Below, piece after piece: positions 22,032 to 22,108 of a stretch of 22,108 bases of DNA. The stretch comes from Cloacimonetes bacterium UBA5456. GTDB taxonomy: Bacteria > Cloacimonadota > Cloacimonadia > Cloacimonadales > Cloacimonadaceae. The notes under the pieces are model-generated. The model did no database searches. It was not told the origin of the DNA and worked only from the letters and a program-made list of their open reading frames with translations. The DNA is taken from NCBI GenBank assembly GCA_002427325.1, contig DIQS01000052.1, positions 1 through 22,108 on the forward strand, written 5' to 3'. Within the stretch, counting starts at the first letter, position 1. The number at the start of each line of letters is the position of its first letter. The position numbers were made by a program, and so were the translations under genes.

Positions 22032-22108
22032 TCTTATGGCTTCCTTTTTTACGATTTGCCTTGTTAATTTCACATTTTTACACAACTATACACTTATAAA
22101 AGAACTAT

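Overview
The window most resembles a chromosomal segment of a Candidatus Cloacimonadota (Cloacimonetes/WWE1-like) bacterium or a close relative in the FCB superphylum. This placement is an inference from content. It rests on the YPNPFNP-type C-terminal sorting domain of the last gene, a DUF2851 protein, a four-subunit 2-oxoacid:ferredoxin oxidoreductase typical of an anaerobic amino-acid fermenter, and a COX24/AURKAIP1-type microprotein. Starts are mostly ATG with clear Shine-Dalgarno sites, plus some GTG and TTG. Genes are packed with 1-11 nt overlaps. No rRNA, tRNA, CRISPR array, insertion sequence or phage gene was found.

Layout. (1) 1-498: a hairpin-rich non-coding stretch with a perfect 44-bp direct repeat, then a polytopic membrane protein. 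(2) 1378-3966: a vor/kor operon in the order ferredoxin (delta), alpha, TPP-binding beta, gamma, which links CoA-dependent oxidative decarboxylation of a 2-oxoacid to ferredoxin reduction. (3) 4043-6791: a coupled trio of an orotate phosphoribosyltransferase carrying an N-terminal DUF2007-like domain, a two-part methyltransferase with an unrecognised N-terminal half, and RNase HII. (4) 6870-13270, minus strand: a small ORF, queC, an L-asparaginase, two GT4 glycosyltransferases, rpsT (probably with its own promoter), the GT51 transglycosylase mtgA, and a DUF2851 protein. (5) 13271-13816: a divergent intergenic region with inverted repeats. (6) 13817-14250: an HU-family gene, a 29-aa very basic microprotein and a strong intrinsic terminator. 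(7) 14502-18980: trxB, alaS and a GT9 heptosyltransferase-like gene, all overlapping. (8) 18981-19550: an intergenic region with a promoter, repeated TTATTGCAAT palindromes, a 10-bp stem-loop and a 24-aa leader ORF overlapping the next gene by 4 nt. (9) 19551-21887: a large secreted repeat protein with a fibronectin-like region and a type-IX-like sorting domain, followed by two hairpins.

Most genes are housekeeping: translation (alaS, rpsT, queC, the microprotein), redox (trxB), the nucleoid (HU), the envelope (mtgA, three glycosyltransferases) and amino-acid catabolism (asparaginase, vor/kor). The least expected signals are two small genes (43 aa before queC, 29 aa after HU), the DUF2007-PyrE fusion, the orphan half of the methyltransferase, and the leader-ORF/operator arrangement ahead of the secreted protein.
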